A stretch of DNA of 64,000 nt from Nocardia aurea. Lineage in GTDB: Bacteria; Actinomycetota; Actinomycetes; Mycobacteriales; Mycobacteriaceae. Of the stretch, positions 60,559-64,000 are shown piece by piece. The translations under genes and the position numbers were made by a program. The stretch is taken from the NCBI RefSeq assembly GCF_003123685.1, contig NZ_QCYJ01000099.1:153109-217108 (forward strand), in the 5' to 3' direction. Each line of letters begins with the position of its first letter. Position 1 is the first letter of the stretch. The notes beneath the pieces were generated by a model, which was not told the origin of the DNA, did no database searches, and saw only the letters and a list, made by a program, of their open reading frames with translations.

Positions 60559-61752
60559 ATGGGCAAGAAAGTGTTGATCTCCGGCGCCGGGGTCGCCGGG
60601 GCCACGGCGGCGTACTGGTTGGCCAGGGCGGGATGCGAGGTGACGGTCGTCGAGCGGGCCTCGGGCGTGCGGAGCAGCGGCAGCCCGGTCGATGTCAAAG
60701 GTCCCGCGGTCGACGTGGTGGAGAAGATGGGCGTCATGGCGCGGCTTCGCGAGGTCGACTCACCGACGGATCGGATGACGTTCGTCGACGCGAACGGACG
60801 GCGGCTCGCGGGCATCCCACTGCGGGCTTTCGCGGGTGCGGCCGGGACGAGGGAGGTCGAGGTGGCGCGGGCCGACCTCGCGGCGATCCTGGTCGACGCG
60901 GGACGCGACACCGTCGAATACCGCTGGGGTGACACGATTACCGACCTCGTCCACGACGACGCGGGCGTCGACGTCACCTTCGCCGCCGCGCCACGGTCGC
61001 GGTTCGACGCGGTGATCGGCGCCGACGGCCTGCATTCGACGGTCCGTCACCTGACCTTCGGACCGGAGGGGTCGTTCATCCGGCATACCGGAATGTATGT
61101 GGCGACCATGCCGATCGATGAGCCGACGGGTGACGATACCGAGGTGCTGATCTACAACACGCCCGGTCGGGCGGTGGCCGTGCACCCGAACCGGGGACAC
61201 GCGATCGCCGCGTTCATATTCCGGCGGGCCGAGGTTCCCGGGTACGACTACCGCGACCTCGATCAGCACAAAAGGGTGCTGGCGGAAGCCTTCCCCGACA
61301 CGGGATGGCTACTGCCGAATCTGCTCGACCGACTGCGCCACACCGACGACCTCTACTTCGACTCCATCAGCCGGATGCGACTGCCGCGCTGGTCCGAAGG
61401 ACGGGTCGGACTCGTCGGGGACGCGGCGGCGGCGGTGTCGCTGTTCGGCGACGGCAGCACCCTCGCCATCGCGGGCGGGTACCGGCTCGCGGAGGAATTG
61501 AGTGGCTCACCGTCACAGGTCGCCGCCGCGCTGCGCCGGTACGAGACACGGCACCGGCCGTTGGTGCGATCCAAACAGCAGGCGTTCCGCGTTGCCCGCG
61601 CCCTGCTGCTTCCCGCGACCAGGCCGGGGATCGCGTTGCGCAACGCCGTCGCGCGCGTCACCCCCGTACTCGCCGGACTCACCAGCGAAGGCGGCCGCCG
61701 GGCTCGCGGTTCGGCGGCGGGCACCGGTCGTGCGGCGGACCGGATGGGCTGA
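60559..61752 (+). CDS. FAD-dependent monooxygenase (PHBH-like)
   Basis: The 397-residue flavoprotein starts with the FAD Rossmann motif VLISGAGVAGATAAYWLARAG, then VVERASGVRSSGSPVDVKG, ARADLAAILVDA, a DG motif in DAVIGADGLHSTVRHL and the GD motif GRVGLVGDAAAAVSLFGDGSTLAIAGGYRLAEEL. This fits group-A aromatic monooxygenases such as tetracycline-modifying TetX-like and antibiotic-oxidising enzymes in actinomycetes. Its repressor is encoded divergently. ATG 60559 follows GGAGG by 8 bases. The inducer and substrate are unknown, possibly an aromatic drug-like compound. Confidence 0.93.
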   Translation: MGKKVLISGAGVAGATAAYWLARAGCEVTVVERASGVRSSGSPVDVKGPAVDVVEKMGVMARLREVDSPTDRMTFVDANGRRLAGIPLRAFAGAAGTREVEVARADLAAILVDAGRDTVEYRWGDTITDLVHDDAGVDVTFAAAPRSRFDAVIGADGLHSTVRHLTFGPEGSFIRHTGMYVATMPIDEPTGDDTEVLIYNTPGRAVAVHPNRGHAIAAFIFRRAEVPGYDYRDLDQHKRVLAEAFPDTGWLLPNLLDRLRHTDDLYFDSISRMRLPRWSEGRVGLVGDAAAAVSLFGDGSTLAIAGGYRLAEELSGSPSQVAAALRRYETRHRPLVRSKQQAFRVARALLLPATRPGIALRNAVARVTPVLAGLTSEGGRRARGSAAGTGRAADRMG

Positions 61753-61932
61753 ACGCGGTCGCGCCGCCTGAGCGTCCGGCCGCTCGGCGACGGACGACAC
61801 GCACTGATCTTTCGCCGACAGCTCGAACACCGGGTTCATCGCCGCACGCGTACTCGCCGCCGACCACGAGGCGACGGCGCCTCCTCACAGGCCGAGGTTG
61901 ACCCGCTCGACACACCCCGACTCATCCCTGTG

Positions 61933-62355
61933 TCACTCCGAATTGGGGGTGCAGGCGACATAGCCGATGGACGCGGGCAGCGGAATCGGCCCCGGCACCC
62001 CGAGCGCGTTGGACAGTCTCAGCGCGTTGGCGGTGGCTTCCGCCCGATTCGCCCCCTCCGCCCACTGATAGTCGACTCCGCGAGTCGCGGCGTCCACGCA
62101 CGCGTTGGCCCAGGTGACCAGATCGCAGACCGCTTCCCTGTTCCCGGTGGCCGAACCGCACCTGGCCGAGGCAGCCGCCCTCGCCGCTTCGCGGGTATCG
62201 GCCCACGATCCGTAGAAATGTGTCACACCATAGGGATTCGCGGCCTTCTCGACGGTGATGGCCCCGAATTGATCTCCCGAGGCATGCGCCGCTCCGGCGC
62301 CGATCGCGGCGATGGCGAGCAGGGTGATGAAGAGACTTCGAACGAGATACTTCAC
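61933..62355 (-). CDS. Secreted DUF4189 protein
   Basis: The 140-residue product has a signal peptide (VKYLVRSLFITLLAIAAIG, cleavage near AHA) and one DUF4189 domain: QFGAITVEKAANPYGVTHFYG, AARAAASARCG, and a Cys pair (AVCDLVTWANACVDAA). A last Cys is near the C-terminus. DUF4189 proteins are small exported proteins of actinomycetes, function unknown. GTG 62355 is chosen because GAGGAG lies 5 bases upstream; a GTG 6 bases earlier is in frame. Confidence 0.85.
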   Translation of the reverse strand: MKYLVRSLFITLLAIAAIGAGAAHASGDQFGAITVEKAANPYGVTHFYGSWADTREAARAAASARCGSATGNREAVCDLVTWANACVDAATRGVDYQWAEGANRAEATANALRLSNALGVPGPIPLPASIGYVACTPNSE

Positions 62356-62756
62356 GGTCACTCCTCGAATTGTTCTCCGATAGGCGAGATCTCACCGATT
62401 CCATTCGGGTGTGCGCCGTCGAGCTCGACAACGGAAGGCACTTCCGGTCGGCGACGAACACGGACGATGCGTCAGGCCACGGCAGACGGATCGAGATTCC
62501 ACGGCAGTACCGCGGAATGAATATTTCGCACGCGCGAATCCCCCTTCTACCGGATATCCGACCTCGGCAGGCCGCTACTCCGTACTCCCCGGCAGGGAAC
62601 GTATCCGAGCGAGAAGGCATTGTCAAAGGAACATCAGCGCTCGATCCGGTGTGGGATCTCGTAACCGATTGCACCGCAATCACTTCGGTCGACGTCATGA
62701 CAGGTGTCGACGAAAACCGGGCGTCGCTGTCGGAGACCGGGTGTAGCTTGTCGAAT
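62356..62756. other. Intergenic region with no convincing gene
   Basis: Four hundred bases between the DUF4189 gene (minus) and the HAD gene (plus). Frames crossing it show poor composition, and I see no tRNA, repeat or strong hairpin. It presumably holds the two divergent promoters. Confidence 0.5.
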
Positions 62757-63425
62757 GTGCCTCTGAGAGCGATGATCTTCGACTTCGACGGCCTCGTCCT
62801 GGATACCGAGACGCCCGAGTTCACGGCGTGGCAGGAGGTGTACGCGGCGCACGGTGCGACGCTGGAACAGCACATCTGGGCCCAGGTGATCGGCACGACG
62901 GAGTCGAGCTGGGATCCGTGGCTGCACCTGGAGGGCCTGATCGGCTACCCGGTGGACCGGAAAACCCTGCGGGCCGGTCGACAGGCCCGTCATCACGCGT
63001 TGATCGCCGCCGAAGTGTCGCGCCCCGGTGTCGAGTCCTGGCTCGACGAGGCTCGTGACCTCGGCCTGACGATCGGGCTCGCGTCGAGTTCCAGTCGCGG
63101 GTGGGTCACCACGCACCTGGACCGACTGGGACTCCTCGACCGTTTCGCGGTGATCGCCACCGGCGACCGAGTTCGGCACACCAAACCCGATCCGGCCGTC
63201 TATCTGCTCGCCCTGGCCGAATTGGGTGTGGATGCCGCCGAGGCCATCGCGGTAGAGGATTCGGCGAACGGTATCGCGGCGGCGAAGGCGGCGGGACTCG
63301 TCTGTGTCGCCATCCCGAATCCGATGACCGCCGGTCTCGATCTGTCGCGGGCCGATCTGGTACTGGATTCGCTCGCGGATATGACGATCCGAGAGGTCGC
63401 GCGCCGCACGGCATCGGATACGTGA
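62757..63425 (+). CDS. HAD-superfamily hydrolase, subfamily IA
   Basis: The 222-residue protein has the complete HAD signature: motif I FDFDGLVLDTE, motif II GLASSSSRGW, the Lys of motif III in HTKPDPAVY and motif IV VEDSANGIAAAKAAG. The cap domain between residues 15 and 85 fits beta-phosphoglucomutase and sugar-phosphate phosphatases. The start at GTG 62757 gives the first Asp five residues after ATG 62772, which is an alternative start. The substrate is unknown; neighbours do not help. Confidence 0.92.
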   Translation: MPLRAMIFDFDGLVLDTETPEFTAWQEVYAAHGATLEQHIWAQVIGTTESSWDPWLHLEGLIGYPVDRKTLRAGRQARHHALIAAEVSRPGVESWLDEARDLGLTIGLASSSSRGWVTTHLDRLGLLDRFAVIATGDRVRHTKPDPAVYLLALAELGVDAAEAIAVEDSANGIAAAKAAGLVCVAIPNPMTAGLDLSRADLVLDSLADMTIREVARRTASDT

Positions 63426-63453
63426 GTCGGAGCGCGACGCACGGGATGTCCGG

Positions 63454-63798
63454 TCAACGGTAGACTTTTCGTTTCACCTCGATCCCGGCCTTGTCGTAGG
63501 TGACCCATTCGCCGGACTTCTTTCCGCGCTCGAAAAATCCGTCGTCCAAACGATTTCCGGTGTCGTGCCACCGTTGCCAACGACCGTGCTGCAAACCGTC
63601 GACGAATACGCCCTGCTGTAGCAGCCCACCGGATTCGCGATGCCAGATCCACTCGCCGTCGAGTTGCCCGGAGTCATATGAGCCACGCGCTTTCACGGAC
63701 CCGTTCTTGAAATAGAACGTCCACGGCCCGTGCCGTTCCCCGTCGAGGTATTCACCGACGCCCGACACCGTGCCGTCCTTGAAGTACTCCTCCGCCAT
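63454..63798 (-). CDS. MORN-repeat protein (YwqK-like)
   Basis: The 114-residue protein has about four tandem MORN/YwqK repeats: YLDGERHGPWTFYFKNG, YDSGQLDGEWIWHRESG, FVDGLQHGRWQRWHDTG and FERGKKSGEWVTYDKAG, each of about 23 residues. It has no signal or membrane helix. Some members are listed as antitoxins (YwqK) but this rests on association only. It is convergent with the HAD gene, the stops 29 bases apart. Confidence 0.88.
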   Translation of the reverse strand: MAEEYFKDGTVSGVGEYLDGERHGPWTFYFKNGSVKARGSYDSGQLDGEWIWHRESGGLLQQGVFVDGLQHGRWQRWHDTGNRLDDGFFERGKKSGEWVTYDKAGIEVKRKVYR

Positions 63799-63906
63799 CC
63801 GACCAGCGTACGAGGGTGCGGGGGTGGGACCGATCTCGACACATCCCGTGCCGGATGGTCGCGACCCGCGGCGCGGATCACGACCGTCCTGGTTCGTCGG
63901 GAACGC

Positions 63907-64000
63907 TAGGGCGTGTTTTGAAAGTGGTGAGGTGATGGTGCCGGGCTGTCGGGCGGGGTGTTGAAAGATGTTGTGCGGGTGTGCGTGTCAGTGACCTGAA
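63907..64000. mobile_element. Possible end of an insertion sequence
   Basis: The last 94 bases begin AGGGCGTGTTTTGAAAGTGG, close to the terminal repeats of IS5-family elements in actinomycetes, and the base composition turns G/T rich, unlike the preceding coding DNA. The rest would lie outside the window, so no transposase is visible. Without the other end this is only a candidate. Confidence 0.35.

Overview
The window looks like chromosomal DNA of a mycolic-acid-producing actinomycete, most probably Nocardia or a close relative. Evidence: very high G+C coding DNA with many GTG and some TTG starts, a KasA/AcpM/FabD/AccD6 fatty-acid synthase II cluster with a MabR-type regulator, a homodimeric AceE, many small lipoproteins, and gene order that follows two stretches of the Mycobacterium tuberculosis map. 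The genus is an inference from these families, not from a marker gene.

Layout. 1-10.9 kb: the tail of an ECF sigma factor, a divergent LspA, a run of secreted and hydrolytic enzymes (CocE-like, M20, monoacylglycerol lipase), a type-II lumazine synthase, a metallopeptidase lipoprotein and an exo/endonuclease-phosphatase. 11-20.8 kb: nitrogen control and neighbours in M. tuberculosis order: glnE, glnA2, a CaeA-type exported hydrolase, panB and, beyond an inserted lipoprotein and prolyl iminopeptidase, a CHAD protein. 21-27.3 kb: RNB ribonuclease, small secreted proteins, a probable 30-residue micro-ORF with its own terminator, the RNase P RNA gene (minus strand), an alpha/beta hydrolase with a lost nucleophile, a SpoU methyltransferase and a Nudix hydrolase. 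27.4-36.5 kb: S1 protease, RNase HI/phosphatase, zinc-ribbon protein, Nif3, CobC-like, PtpA, SURF1 and CobD. 36.6-46.4 kb: an accessory mix containing an F420-type oxidase, a SigJ-type sigma factor, alanine dehydrogenase, several regulators, a solitary gamma-class DNA methyltransferase and a nitroreductase.

46.5-56.9 kb: the mycolate/fatty-acid block. On the minus strand aceE, mabR, fabD, acpM, kasA and accD6 run in one direction. They link pyruvate oxidation to malonyl-CoA supply and acyl-chain extension. Across the divergent promoter lie a lipoprotein, a DUF3052 protein and AhpE. Compared with M. tuberculosis this block is inverted relative to the glnE-cobD block. Hairpins separate kasA from accD6 and end the operon.

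57-64 kb: after tRNA-Val(UAC) the sequence changes character: an unrecognised 340-residue protein, a gene-poor stretch of about 1.6 kb with a degenerate ~90-bp tandem repeat, a 12-copy 23-bp tandem repeat and a perfect 17-bp inverted repeat, then a TetR/flavin-monooxygenase divergon with two visible operators, a DUF4189 secreted protein, a HAD phosphatase, a MORN-repeat protein and possibly the edge of an insertion sequence. The repeat-rich stretch, the orphan methyltransferase running antisense into its neighbour, the kasA-accD6 hairpin and the micro-ORF are the parts least explained by ordinary annotation.
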